A DNA stretch of 64,000 bases, from contig NMRA01000169.1 of NCBI GenBank assembly GCA_002633005.1, positions 257,203 to 321,202 on the forward strand. The letters run 5' to 3'. The position numbers and the translations under genes were made by a program. Shown piece after piece: positions 54,001 through 56,800 of the stretch. This DNA is from Phoronis australis (lineage: Eukaryota > Phoronida > Phoronidae). Under the pieces are notes generated by a model. That model saw nothing but the letters and a program-made list of their open reading frames with translations. It made no database searches and was not told the origin of the DNA. Each line of letters opens with the position of its first letter. Position 1 is the stretch's first letter.

Positions 54001-55008
54001 CCGTCTTTCAGAGTCGTGCTTCCTTTCATAAAATACAACTTAGGCAGCCGAAAAGTACACTCATTTTCTCGAATCTCATTGGATGAGAAGCAGTGAATCC
54101 ATGTTTTCAGGTGGTGATGTTGTGCTTGCGGTCCATGAGCTTTGTTTTTCATTGTGAGCCTATGAGCCATGCTTTTTGGGGCTGAAGATACCGTCATGTG
54201 CTCCATTCTGACCAAGAAAGCAGGACTTGTTAACTCGCATAATTTTATAACTCGATTTTTGTGACCATCACAAAATTAAATTAGTCTTTCGACTTGCACC
54301 ACTGTGTGAAACTGGATGTAATAAGGTTATAATGAATTGTATTACCTAAGCAGAACTCGTGCTCAATATTACTTGAACAACAAATGGTACATTCAGTGAA
54401 GCAGAAAAGTCTTATCTATTGGAACTACCATTCTCACAAGATGGTCTTAGATGCTTCTATTTTCTGTTTACGTGAAAAGTAGTGAACCTCACAGTGCAGG
54501 GTTATCAATTAATGAAGCTACCTGTAAGCTATGCTTCAGACCCCTCATAAATTAGAGACCATGGCTCGGAGACACGGGGGGGCACCCCTTGTAAAAGTTG
54601 GGGAAAAATCGGGGGGGAGCTGAAACTAGGTTTTGGTGGGGCAGTTCAAAGCACTCGGACCCACAAACTTCAAATAACTTGGGGCCCCAGATTTTCAGCA
54701 GTGGGGCCTTACAATTCTCTGAGGGCCATCCTTGTGAATCTAGATTTAATGTACTTTGATTTTTTTTTATCAAAAATGACCTATTCTTACTGTAGTGTAG
54801 GTCAGCAGGCCAGTCTATCATCTTGGGTCCATTTATTTTAATTATTTTTATATCATGTTTATCTTTCATTTAGGATTACCAGAAGAAATTTGGAGCAACT
54901 CTTGAAGACATTGAGGAACAACGTCAGACCCATCTGACCGCTGAGGGACGCTGGAACGACAGTTGGCAGGAATCTGTGGAGAAAGTCAAGCAGCTGTACA
55001 GTGCTTAA
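1..55008 (+). CDS. CCDC180: CCDC180-like coiled-coil protein, 30 exons, 5' end missing
   Basis: Thirty exons (listed separately) join without a frame break into 1,350 residues ending in TAA at 55006-55008. The protein is almost entirely charged and helical, rich in Glu, Lys, Gln and Leu, with no signal peptide or membrane segment. Residues 1 to about 440 resemble DUF4455 and about 985-1210 resemble DUF4456, the pair that defines CCDC180; a Ser/Lys/Gly-rich disordered linker (about 895-977) separates the halves. Vertebrate CCDC180 is about 1,650-1,700 residues as I recall, so roughly the first 300 lie left of the window. The family is associated with motile cilia and sperm flagella, but its molecular role is poorly known. 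The assignment rests on recognising domain order and motifs such as the ELDLRLHLHAPRAKR stretch in exon 13, not on a search. Intron 10 holds an antisense arrestin gene. Confidence 0.83.
859..954 (+). CDS. CCDC180: CCDC180-like exon 2
   Basis: Window residues 31-62, starting IRLVFEEYAKTLEKISHLM. Acceptor ttgcatag|ATA, donor CAG|gtaata, phase 0 at both ends, 96 bases. Amphipathic helix typical of the DUF4455 half. Intron 2 (955-1546) holds no recognised element. Confidence 0.85.
1547..1710 (+). CDS. CCDC180: CCDC180-like exon 3
   Basis: Window residues 63-117, starting MINQAVLSNKRAYADLF and carrying EREKKHHNQWQKRLEDW. Acceptor gttttag|ATG, donor TTCAC|gtgagt, leaving two bases of a Thr codon (phase 2). 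The first codon is ATG, but it continues the preceding frame and need not be a start. Intron 3 (1711-2348) holds decayed copies of exon 4. Confidence 0.87.
1795..2330 (+). pseudogene. Decayed tandem copies of exon 4 within intron 3
   Basis: Three stretches resemble the first half of exon 4 (GTGATCACAGCTCCATCTGG). The best, about 2276-2330, reads DFKKNEVITAPSSV against exon 4's DFMKSDVITAPSGV, but lacks an AG acceptor just before it. A second, about 1870-1925, keeps a ttttag before it and the block GCTCCATCTGGTGTTCAG. A third, about 1798-1840, keeps only GAAGTGATTGTAGCTCCACC. They look like old tandem duplications of the exon that were not retained. Confidence 0.6.
2349..2468 (+). CDS. CCDC180: CCDC180-like exon 4
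   Basis: Window residues 117-157, containing DFMKSDVITAPSGV and EQDRINQKRLELINSL. Acceptor tctttacag|T completes the Thr codon; donor CTCAG|gtacag leaves phase 2. 120 bases. Intron 4 (2469-3197) has nothing I can name. Confidence 0.87.
3198..3366 (+). CDS. CCDC180: CCDC180-like exon 5
   Basis: Window residues 157-213, starting REMLPPSSTKTRVYQW with DLLDQTNQQYLKKLYEEYEY further on. Acceptor ttccacag|A, donor GTCAGG|gtaagg, ending phase 0. The PPSSTK turn breaks two helices. Intron 5 (3367-4509) carries a family-2 MITE at 3943-4229. Confidence 0.87.
3943..4229. mobile_element. Family-2 MITE (TAAAATCTCACCAATTT ends)
   Basis: The left end TAAAATTTCACCGATT and the right end AATTGGTGAGATTTTA are inverted copies with two mismatches. 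The interior shares the block TTGCCTGATGGTAG and a cttgtcggccacttggtgtt stretch with other copies in this window. No coding capacity. Superfamily not determined. Confidence 0.6.
4510..4632 (+). CDS. CCDC180: CCDC180-like exon 6
   Basis: Window residues 214-254, starting KSLLQSGVCDDTKAHLVV and ending EAEMEEME. Acceptor tcttttcag|AAA, donor GAA|gtgagt, phase 0 both sides, 41 codons. Intron 6 (4633-5546) has no recognised element. Confidence 0.87.
5547..5720 (+). CDS. CCDC180: CCDC180-like exon 7
   Basis: Window residues 255-312, starting KHVEEHTNYMNRQLKSLF and including CQGAAHAWDLHEIGLGKQE. Acceptor ctcttccag|AAA, donor CAG|gtattt, phase 0 both sides, 58 codons. Intron 7 (5721-7464) is largely occupied by the element at 6048-7191. 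Confidence 0.88.
6048..7191. mobile_element. 1.1-kb terminal-inverted-repeat element with TGACGTCA ends
   Basis: The 28-base blocks at 6069-6096 and 7123-7150 are inverted copies with about four mismatches. Each starts CTGTGACGTCAC and continues through a G-rich block to GCAAAA. A further outer match (TTGCGAGTTT at 6048-6057, its complement near 7182-7191) suggests the full ends, with spacing that differs between sides. The inside is CpG-richer than the intron around it and has no credible ORF, so it looks like a non-autonomous DNA transposon. No clear target duplication. Confidence 0.65.
7465..7580 (+). CDS. CCDC180: CCDC180-like exon 8
   Basis: Window residues 313-351, starting EREANLDITMDRMRQDG and ending ALEMLTTIKHG. 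Acceptor gctgtag|GAG, donor CATGG|gtgagt, phase 2. Intron 8 (7581-8770) contains a degenerate family-2 MITE (about 7590-7780) and a hAT-like MITE. Confidence 0.88.
7590..7780. mobile_element. Degenerate family-2 MITE
   Basis: Matches other family-2 copies through AATTGCAAAAATTGTCTTT near the left and CACTTGTCGACCACATTGTG near the right. The terminal repeats themselves are eroded. It begins only about ten bases after the exon 8 donor. Confidence 0.4.
8439..8601. mobile_element. hAT-like MITE with GGGGCGGATCC / ATCCGCC ends
   Basis: The left end GGGGCGGATCCAGG faces a right end AAATCCGCCACAG, an imperfect inverted pair. Both sides are flanked by TAATGCA (8432-8438 and 8602-8608), a plausible target duplication. 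The interior is long G and C runs. A related element ends near 63506 and a fragment lies near 59560-59600. Confidence 0.6.
8771..8897 (+). CDS. CCDC180: CCDC180-like exon 9
   Basis: Window residues 351-393, starting YEEFHSEQRTLVEEYPTM and ending FFGIDRRPPE. Acceptor tgtgtttcag|A, donor GAG|gtgggg (weaker than its neighbours), phase 0. Intron 9 (8898-9467) has a poly-C run at about 9400-9420. Confidence 0.87.
9468..9611 (+). CDS. CCDC180: CCDC180-like exon 10, charged linker
   Basis: Window residues 394-441. It starts EVNQERQEEADKLREEN, then turns Pro-rich (GSPHPPNKFKQ) and ends in a basic run KKKKH followed by acidic DDEDQDDA, so it probably closes the first folded half as a flexible linker. 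Acceptor ctgttttag|GAG, donor GCT|gtgagt, phase 0 both sides. Confidence 0.83.
9612..13584. other. Left part of the 13.7-kb intron 10
   Basis: AT-rich non-coding sequence between exon 10 and the nested arrestin gene. It starts with a GT-rich run near 9661-9680. It holds a degraded family-2 MITE (about 10090-10320), half of a family-1 MITE (about 11092-11180) and the foldback element at 12932-13136. I see no further exon with good splice signals. Confidence 0.6.
12932..13136. mobile_element. Foldback (long-hairpin) MITE
   Basis: The two ends are near-perfect inverted copies for about 73 bases: ATTGAGTTGGCTACGTTGCG at the left, its complement ending at 13136, and the match continues inward through GAGATGTCACG. 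A spacer of about 60 bases separates the arms, so one strand would fold into a long hairpin. Total 205 bp, no ORF. I could not see a target duplication. Confidence 0.75.
13585..14856 (-). CDS. Alpha-arrestin (arrestin domain-containing protein), intronless, nested
   Basis: A 423-residue ORF from ATG (14856-14854) to TGA (13587-13585), antisense to the CCDC180-like gene inside its intron 10. Residues about 14-160 match an arrestin N domain (YAPGEELKG at 33-41; HEFPFYHQLP at 106-115; GSVTYLVRA at 127-135). Residues about 183-313 match an arrestin C domain (FTPGED at 200-205; AIPPYVPE at 269-276; IIGTRG at 310-315). The 110-residue tail is disordered, acidic then basic (KKKKR at 402-406). Family members are adaptors that link membrane cargo to NEDD4-type ubiquitin ligases through PPxY motifs; I find no PPxY here. 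With no intron it could be an old retrocopy, though it is fully open. Which ARRDC it corresponds to is unresolved. Confidence 0.85.
   Translation of the reverse strand: MLQYPAGYYSLRTKKIQSVDIALEHDIDEQYQYAPGEELKGSVVIKLNESVKVNNIQLQIKGEGTVSWDHAERNKTCAATETYIDISETLVRSSDGESLLLSKGVHEFPFYHQLPSNLPSSFIGKYGSVTYLVRATMNPERKYGDQTITSEPFLVLRPLDLARYPDKLLSYECDAEKKYYGICCFSGKLKVMLQTNRQAFTPGEDIVISAEISNGSPKLVTALQVSFIMNSIFYAQKEMMTNTQIISKKRDEYELTIGEGRRWNSVHLAIPPYVPETQLDYSRLIDVSYELLFQVELHGCTGMNILLPIIIGTRGLPANFIPMENGIDRRHSKQNPLWHPMEHQQRHDETTLDPETYEPLPEKEDSEIGSINMEDFSYGDDRFQSKAPKANNNYGGARYYAKKKKRQAPTVPSDDRYHESTHL
21340..21560. mobile_element. Degenerate family-2 MITE
   Basis: Shares AATTATTGCTAAAATTGCTA at its left and CTTGCCGGCCATATTGTG followed by CTAAATTGG at its right with the other family-2 copies. 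Terminal repeats are partly lost. Confidence 0.4.
21737..22075. repeat. Possible inverted-repeat element rich in AACTTGC
   Basis: The motifs CAACTTGC and CACTTGCCC near the left face complementary GGGCAAGTTGC near the right. GTCCACACACAT occurs twice on the left and a related GTGTCCAGACAG lies on the right. It looks like a small DNA element, but I could not fix clean ends. Confidence 0.3.
23279..23526 (+). CDS. CCDC180: CCDC180-like exon 11
   Basis: The longest exon, window residues 442-524, starting LPRTPIPLTLVDMMKTA and including TNFYILTEAGECGIP, a glycine/glutamate loop, and YITKQDIPDEMFFEIKK. It is less helical than the rest and opens the middle region. Acceptor ctctatag|TTG, donor AAGAT|gtatgt, phase 2. 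Intron 11 (23527-24439) includes half of a family-2 MITE (about 24219-24345). Confidence 0.87.
24440..24521 (+). CDS. CCDC180: CCDC180-like exon 12
   Basis: Window residues 524-551, reading IRLNFLDHYEEWVEQAIDRA after the split Ile codon. Acceptor ctttttcag|A, donor AAG|gtattg, phase 0. Intron 12 (24522-25012) is short with nothing recognised. Confidence 0.87.
25013..25106 (+). CDS. CCDC180: CCDC180-like exon 13
   Basis: Window residues 552-583, containing ELDLRLHLHAPRAKR, a strongly patterned stretch that I recognise as typical of the family. Acceptor gttgttgcag|ACA, donor GCTG|gtgagg, phase 1. Intron 13 (25107-25911) shows no named element. Confidence 0.88.
25912..26092 (+). CDS. CCDC180: CCDC180-like exon 14
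   Basis: Window residues 583-643, containing AELVMHSERVSRHCKG and FEKFRADIEELEVVF. Acceptor taacttacag|CT completes an Ala codon; donor TCCAA|gtgagt, phase 2. Intron 14 (26093-28502) contains the repeat array at 26501-28206. Confidence 0.88.
26501..28206. repeat. Higher-order repeat array of ~150-bp monomers with TATGCGCCCA ends
   Basis: A block like CCTAGTGGC followed by a T-run recurs about every 150 bases, with its TAG (or equivalent) at 26681, 26823, 26983, 27131, 27274, 27425, 27570, 27720, 27874 and about 28027. The monomers are of three types in fixed order: A (GTGTGCCCCCTAGTGGCAAT), B (CACCACCTAGTGGCCATTTT) and C (GGCGCCTCCTAGTGGCAG), so each trimer is about 440-457 bp. The array starts TATGCGCCCA (26501-26510), with an imperfect palindrome around CACATATTTATATGTG, and ends in the exact complement TGGGCGCATA (28197-28206). 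No ORF. A shorter inverted relative lies at about 56290-56800. Confidence 0.75.
28503..28649 (+). CDS. CCDC180: CCDC180-like exon 15
   Basis: Window residues 643-692, starting LVALQNQLQVELDKFMTQ and ending NARFIKSFK. Acceptor ctgttttgcag|A, donor TTCAA|gtaagt, phase 2. Classic amphipathic coiled coil. Intron 15 (28650-29302) has nothing named. Confidence 0.88.
29303..29479 (+). CDS. CCDC180: CCDC180-like exon 16
   Basis: Window residues 692-751, starting LFSEGGNFCPEEIEDYRK and containing KMSSKIDTAEGFVMSDLEG. Acceptor ttgctttgcag|A, donor GACAG|gtaaca, phase 2. Intron 16 (29480-30437) has nothing named. Confidence 0.88.
30438..30621 (+). CDS. CCDC180: CCDC180-like exon 17
   Basis: Window residues 751-812, starting FKNHMIDLIFMEKISRW after the split Arg codon and ending EKPNLDKE. 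Acceptor gccgtttag|G, donor GAG|gtattt, phase 0. Intron 17 (30622-32736, 2.1 kb) has a reversed family-2 fragment near 31840-31925 and otherwise plain AT-rich sequence. Confidence 0.88.
32737..32878 (+). CDS. CCDC180: CCDC180-like exon 18
   Basis: Window residues 813-860, starting TVTPSQLKDSLTAIFETF and ending in a Pro-rich stretch PQPRPSTPQLVGIPAVT. Acceptor gcgtttcag|ACG, donor ACCG|gtgagt, phase 1. Intron 18 is only 227 bases, the shortest here. Confidence 0.87.
33106..33211 (+). CDS. CCDC180: CCDC180-like exon 19
   Basis: Window residues 860-895, containing ARVGFAADVSLPNVSKPG and CVGTIKNILK; not coiled coil. Acceptor gtgtttcag|GT, donor CTCAA|gtaaga, phase 2. Intron 19 (33212-34019) has half of a family-1 MITE at about 33430-33500. 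Confidence 0.86.
34020..34111 (+). CDS. CCDC180: CCDC180-like exon 20, start of disordered linker
   Basis: Window residues 895-926, TQRSKARFGPDADLDGEN then LPQPQNPTGGAT: hydrophilic, with Pro and Gly. Acceptor ctgtttcag|A, donor CACTA|gtaagt, phase 1. Intron 20 (34112-36328) holds a retrotransposon fragment, a candidate cassette exon and a SINE. Confidence 0.83.
34825..35142 (-). mobile_element. 5'-truncated non-LTR retrotransposon, reverse-transcriptase C-terminal end
   Basis: Read on the minus strand, 34852-35142 gives the familiar end of an RTE/Jockey-type ORF: SRGRPQARWRDDIVKTIG, then TTWIRAARDRTSWKALSEG. Its 3' side (left on the plus strand, about 34825-34855) is a run of five-base ATGAG repeats, as such elements often carry at their tails. 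A 64-bp direct duplication upstream (ttgccactct at 35011 and 35075) shifts the frame, so the piece is dead. Confidence 0.7.
35432..35485 (+). CDS. Candidate 54-base cassette exon in intron 20
   Basis: A pyrimidine-rich acceptor (ttattgtttgttag) and a strong donor (GTGTGT|gtaagtat) bracket 54 bases that are open in the required frame and keep phase 1 on both sides. Inclusion would insert KSPSESLASPMLSEAFGV into the disordered linker between exons 20 and 21; skipping leaves the frame intact. Ser/Pro-rich composition suits the linker. Not included in the 1,350-residue count. No direct evidence that it is used. Confidence 0.4.
35795..35872 (-). mobile_element. tRNA-derived SINE head
   Basis: On the minus strand the segment shows an A-box-like TGGCTCAGCTAAGAGG and a B-box GGTTCCAATCC at tRNA spacing. 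The arms do not pair well enough for a working tRNA, so I call it a SINE head. The body cannot be bounded. Confidence 0.45.
36329..36482 (+). CDS. CCDC180: CCDC180-like exon 21, Ser/Lys/Gly-rich linker
   Basis: Window residues 926-977: low-complexity DRDKSKSGMSRVSATSKG, then KQSSRKGTASTTAAAEGG. It is unlike the rest of the protein and surely disordered, with many possible phosphorylation sites. Acceptor tttctgtag|CT completes a Thr codon; donor TCTGC|gtaagt, phase 2. Confidence 0.82.
38469..38756. mobile_element. Family-1 MITE (TGTTTCATGAAACGTGACTTAAG-type ends)
   Basis: The left end GTCTGTTTCATTAGTGATTT continues into aagacttaag. It faces a right end that on the complement reads GGTCTGTTTCATGAAACGTG and then ACTTAA. 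An inner inverted pair (GATCTTACG near the left, TAAGACCAGAATTCTGACTT near the right) extends the match. About 290 bp, no ORF. Similar copies lie at 46542-46835 and 51564-51861, with partial ones elsewhere. Confidence 0.65.
39870..40080. mobile_element. Family-2 MITE
   Basis: The left end GAAATCTCACCAATTTTAG is mirrored by the right end GTAAATTGGTGACATTTC. The interior has the GTGGCCACAGTTTCTCTAAA block seen in other copies. No ORF. Confidence 0.55.
40778..40934 (+). CDS. CCDC180: CCDC180-like exon 22, start of DUF4456-like region
   Basis: Window residues 977-1029, containing RRSIKLKYDRRFLVFG and GRILRILRSTLDGLLAASE. Acceptor ctgtcttcag|C completes the Ala codon; donor GAG|gtaggt, phase 0. 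It marks the return to ordered helix after the linker. Intron 22 (40935-43744, 2.8 kb) includes a family-2 MITE at 41900-42083. Confidence 0.87.
41900..42083. mobile_element. Family-2 MITE, best-preserved ends
   Basis: The left end TAAAATCTCACCAATTTG and the right end CTAAATTGATGAGATTTTAC are inverted copies with one mismatch over about 16 bases. At 184 bp it is the shortest complete copy seen. The interior shares AATTGCCCTTTTCTCATTTT with the others. No ORF. Confidence 0.65.
43471..44690. repeat. Copy A of a duplicated 1.2-kb block containing exon 23
   Basis: This block ends exactly at the N at 44691 and is repeated right after it (44692-45966) at very high identity across intron and exon alike. 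Copy B differs by scattered substitutions and three small insertions. Such an end-to-start overlap at a one-base gap is what two unmerged allelic contigs look like. Confidence 0.85.
43745..43889 (+). CDS. CCDC180: CCDC180-like exon 23 (copy A)
   Basis: Window residues 1030-1078, starting LYYRQKGPRLVTRPQALQ, with CAEIICTKLQSYEKQA. Acceptor gtgtttcag|CTA, donor CAGG|gtaagc, phase 1. 145 bases, so this copy and copy B cannot both be in one mRNA without shifting the frame. This is a core part of the DUF4456-like region. Confidence 0.87.
44691..44691. other. Single N, assembly junction
   Basis: The only ambiguous base in the window. It separates the two near-identical blocks and most likely marks a closed or nominal gap between overlapping contigs. 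Confidence 0.85.
44692..45966. repeat. Copy B of the duplicated block
   Basis: Begins atagccacaaatt just like 43471 and runs to the gtagc matching the end of copy A, after which the sequence is unique. Relative to copy A it carries insertions near 45280, 45380 and 45430. Identity extends through non-coding sequence, so selection on the exon is not the cause. Confidence 0.85.
44967..45111 (+). CDS. CCDC180: Second copy of exon 23 (copy B), likely allelic
   Basis: Same 145 bases, splice sites and frame as 43745-43889, with one coding change, ACT to GCT (Thr to Ala), in the CAEIIC(T/A)KLQ stretch. Probably the other haplotype rather than a real second exon; if real, it would have to be mutually exclusive with copy A. 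I count only one copy in the protein. Confidence 0.6.
46261..46429. repeat. Minisatellite, ~37-bp unit, five copies
   Basis: The unit contains ATGGGCCATGCGGAGCTATT followed by tgtatta and taacactaca; the first two copies are shorter (30 and 35 bases). It lies in intron 23. The units abut with no spacers. Confidence 0.75.
46542..46835. mobile_element. Family-1 MITE
   Basis: The left end GTCTGTTTCATGGAATGTGA continues cttaagatt; the right end reads TTTCATGAGGCAGGCC. The inner blocks TCTGGTCTTACG and GAGCATAAGACTA match the 38469 copy. No ORF. Confidence 0.6.
46953..47113 (+). CDS. CCDC180: CCDC180-like exon 24 with GC donor
   Basis: Window residues 1078-1131, containing FRGQLWKLEHLVERIP and KNAELDKRK. 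Acceptor ttatctcctag|AA completes a Glu codon. The next exon needs phase 0, which the non-canonical donor AAG|gcaaga at 47114 supplies, an excellent match to the GC-AG class. The alternative is a weak GT donor (TAT|gtttgt) at 47141, also phase 0, which would add nine residues. Intron 24 (47114-48298) has no named repeat. Confidence 0.8.
48299..48436 (+). CDS. CCDC180: CCDC180-like exon 25
   Basis: Window residues 1132-1177, starting FDHKNLLRPGLGHPHYADEL. The LRPGLGHP turn is one of the clearest family signatures I recognise. Acceptor atgttacag|TTT, donor CAG|gtgagt, phase 0 both sides. Intron 25 (48437-50103) has a SINE head at 49189-49268. Confidence 0.88.
49189..49268 (+). mobile_element. 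tRNA-derived SINE head
   Basis: An A-box-like TGCTCAGTGGTTTGAGC and a B-box GGTTCAAATCC lie at tRNA spacing; the D arm pairs (GCTC/GAGC) and the outer ends AGAG/CTCT pair. The anticodon arm is poor, so this is a SINE rather than a tRNA gene. A body of perhaps 130 bases follows, to about 49405. Confidence 0.5.
50104..50215 (+). CDS. CCDC180: CCDC180-like exon 26
   Basis: Window residues 1178-1215, starting EVTTEHAQTFVDKLAKM and ending LLTIDDVDRG. Acceptor cctgtttcag|GAA, donor GGAA|gtatgc, phase 1. It closes the DUF4456-like region. Intron 26 (50216-50800) is plain. Confidence 0.87.
50801..50830 (+). CDS. CCDC180: CCDC180-like exon 27, 30-base microexon
   Basis: Encodes about ten residues, NPVVFVSAAG with flanking split codons. 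A long pyrimidine tract (ctctttcttcctctgttcag) precedes it and CTG|gtaaga follows. It is phase 1 on both sides, so exon 26 can also join exon 28 directly without a frame change; it could be optional. Hydrophobic and beta-like, unlike its surroundings. Intron 27 (50831-52133) holds a family-1 MITE. Confidence 0.62.
51564..51861. mobile_element. Family-1 MITE
   Basis: The left end GGGGTCTGTTTCTTGAATTG continues tgacttaag. It faces a right end whose complement reads GGGGACTGTTTTATCAAG. The blocks GAGTCAGGAATTTGGT and AAGTCTCAAGTC match the family interior. No ORF. Confidence 0.6.
52134..52250 (+). CDS. CCDC180: CCDC180-like exon 28
   Basis: Window residues 1225-1264, containing VPPKKYPTSELIRRKNAG and ALPRGKATWN. 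Acceptor gtttttgaag|GA, with a weak pyrimidine tract; donor AATG|gtgagt, phase 1. Basic and probably extended rather than helical. Confidence 0.86.
52732..53301. mobile_element. PIF/Harbinger-like MITE with TTA target duplication
   Basis: The left end GGGCTGTTCCAGTAAAATCT and the right end, whose complement reads GGGCTGTTCCAGCAAAATCT, match with one mismatch; similarity continues through a G-run into GGAAGGCA. TTA lies directly outside each end (52729-52731 and 53302-53304). 570 bp, no ORF, with internal ACCACCCGTAATTTTT repeats. GGGC ends and a TTA duplication fit PIF/Harbinger. Confidence 0.7.
53470..53675. repeat. Degenerate GATGGTGA-type triplet minisatellite
   Basis: A run of imperfect GAT/GGT/GAC triplets such as GGTGATGGCAGTAAAGGTGA just before the exon 29 acceptor. 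The Met/Val/Thr-rich reading frame across it is a by-product of the repeat, not a gene. Confidence 0.65.
53737..53864 (+). CDS. CCDC180: CCDC180-like exon 29
   Basis: Window residues 1264-1306, containing VVKNELVVGQKSSNELF, then LGHSGTLKARDQTYK. Acceptor attcacag|GT, donor AAG|gtaagg, phase 0. Intron 29 (53865-54873) includes a G-run-rich stretch at about 54570-54740 of repeat-like character. Confidence 0.86.
54874..55008 (+). CDS. CCDC180: CCDC180-like exon 30, C-terminus and stop
   Basis: Window residues 1307-1350, starting DYQKKFGATLEDIEEQRQ and ending VKQLYSA, then TAA at 55006-55008. Acceptor ttcatttag|GAT. A final short coiled coil closes the protein. Confidence 0.87.
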   Translation, partial: DYQKKFGATLEDIEEQRQTHLTAEGRWNDSWQESVEKVKQLYSA

Positions 55009-56290
55009 TGTACCCGCTGGGCTATAGGTGGCATTGGTTATGCTTAGTGTGCTAGTCTTTATAGAAAGCAGGCGTATTGCATTGTGAACATGCTGTCCTA
55101 TGGGTGGCGTGTTTACTTCCTAGGTGTACTAAATGGATGTCATGCACAGTTCAATGTTTAATTATTTGTTACTAGTTTATTCAGTGTGCAAAAATTGACA
55201 TCGGTGTTATTACTTCTCTATTGGTGCAAAAGGTGGCAGTGGAGTGCAGTTCACTGTTGCACCATGGAAGGTAGTTTTATGCTTTCAGCTGGTAATGAAG
55301 TCACTTCTTGTGTTATAAAAATGTGTTATTGTATTATAATTGAGTGAGAATATAGCATATATTCTTTTGAACAACATACTCTTCGTTTTACTTACTTTGA
55401 AAGCTTTTAATGATTTTTATACTTGTAAGCATGCAGTGAAAACATATTCTCTTTCAAAATCGTTCAAGCCCTCTATAAACCATGTAGACAAATACAATAG
55501 CTCATTTGCTCTTTCACAGAAAGGTCATGGTATTCTTATGTTTTTTTTGAAATGAAATTAGAAGCTCTAGAATCAATCACAATTGTTTACTGTATGTAGT
55601 CCTTGGGCTGGTTACAAGAAACTGACTTAAGTTCAATTTTGACTTGAGTCTAAAATTTGTCTCAACTTCCAAACTTTGAAATTTCCACATTCAGCAAGTT
55701 AGCCAAAATTAAGACTAAACTTAAGTCAAACTTGAGATCTTTTTCTTGAAACGGACTTAAGATAAATTCAAGTTTTATCATAAAATTGACTGAAATTACT
55801 GAAATTTAAGATTTGTCTTAGCTCAGTCAGTTTTCCTGAAGGGGAACCCAATTTACAATTATATGCAACTTTACAAAGATAAAAGCTCCGTTATAAGCTC
55901 TAATGTTCTTATAATATAAGAGTTGTGGGCTATTTAGCTCACACTTTGAAATCAACTAACTACTCCTGCATCATCTGTCGTTTTAATCACTAAATTTCTG
56001 TGCACATCTCCAAGGATGGGGCAGCGACACAAATTCTTTCACTCTCCGGTGAACCGCCACGCAGCCCGGTTCAATATAAAGCCTGTGCAATAAGCAACTA
56101 TATGGAGAAAATATTTCCCTCAGATCCGGGGTATGAATAGTACAGGTATTTTCAAACTGCAGCTCTGTTTTGATGAGTATAATAAAATAGATTTTTAGTC
56201 AAATTTTTGAAATAAGAGGAGACAGTGTGGTCTAGTAGAATAAGTATTCGCTTCCTTTACTCAAGGTCGTGTGTTCCGAGTACCACTGGG
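55009..56290. other. Downstream region, probable 3' UTR then repeats
   Basis: The 3' UTR starts at 55009. No canonical AATAAA occurs in the first 1.1 kb; the first I see is at 56181-56186, so the polyadenylation site is uncertain. About 55604-55850 resembles a diverged family-1 MITE (CTTAAGTTCAATTTTGACTT and its inverted counterparts). About 56218-56290 has a weak tRNA-like stretch (TGGTCTAGTAG, then GTGTTCCGAGTACC) that may be a SINE head. Confidence 0.4.
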
Positions 56291-56800
56291 ACACCTACTG
56301 TCAAGTTAATAGGAACACAATTGCAAAATTTCAAAAACTTCTTGCACAAGGGGTTTAGAAGATACATCTATAAATTCGAAATGTCACTAGGGGGCACCAC
56401 AGTAGTTGGACACGTTAGTCATGCTCTTGTCAGATGGAGTACGTGGTGCCAATTTACGTAATGATCCTTTTCGTGGTGTGACAGATACAGACTCAAAGAT
56501 AATTAAAATGGCCACTAGTCGGTGCAGAATACGTCGATTTCAAAAGGTGCTGTCGTCTTCATAATAGAAAAAAACAAATTTGCATTAGGGGGCACGCCGG
56601 TAGTCAGACTCGTCCGAAAATTTGCTCACGCCGTCCCATCCCTGAAAGGAATATATGTGCAGAAGTTCATGAACATTCATTGAAGGGTTCTGGAGACAGA
56701 GCAGCGGAGACCGGACACCGCACTCCGGACGGACGGATGGACGGACGGACAAGGATGGCGGCATAACTTGAATGCGCCCCCATATGAATATGTGAGGGGA
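56290..56800 (-). repeat. Inverted, shortened relative of the 26.5-28.2 kb repeat
   Basis: Read on the minus strand it begins CACATATTCATATGGGGGCG, continues through TTATGCCGCCATCC and GTCCGTCC runs, and contains CGTGCCCCCTAATGC and GTGCCCCCTAGTGAC. These are the same blocks as the array in intron 14. Marker spacing is irregular (about 128 and 70), so monomers have been lost. Confidence 0.65.
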
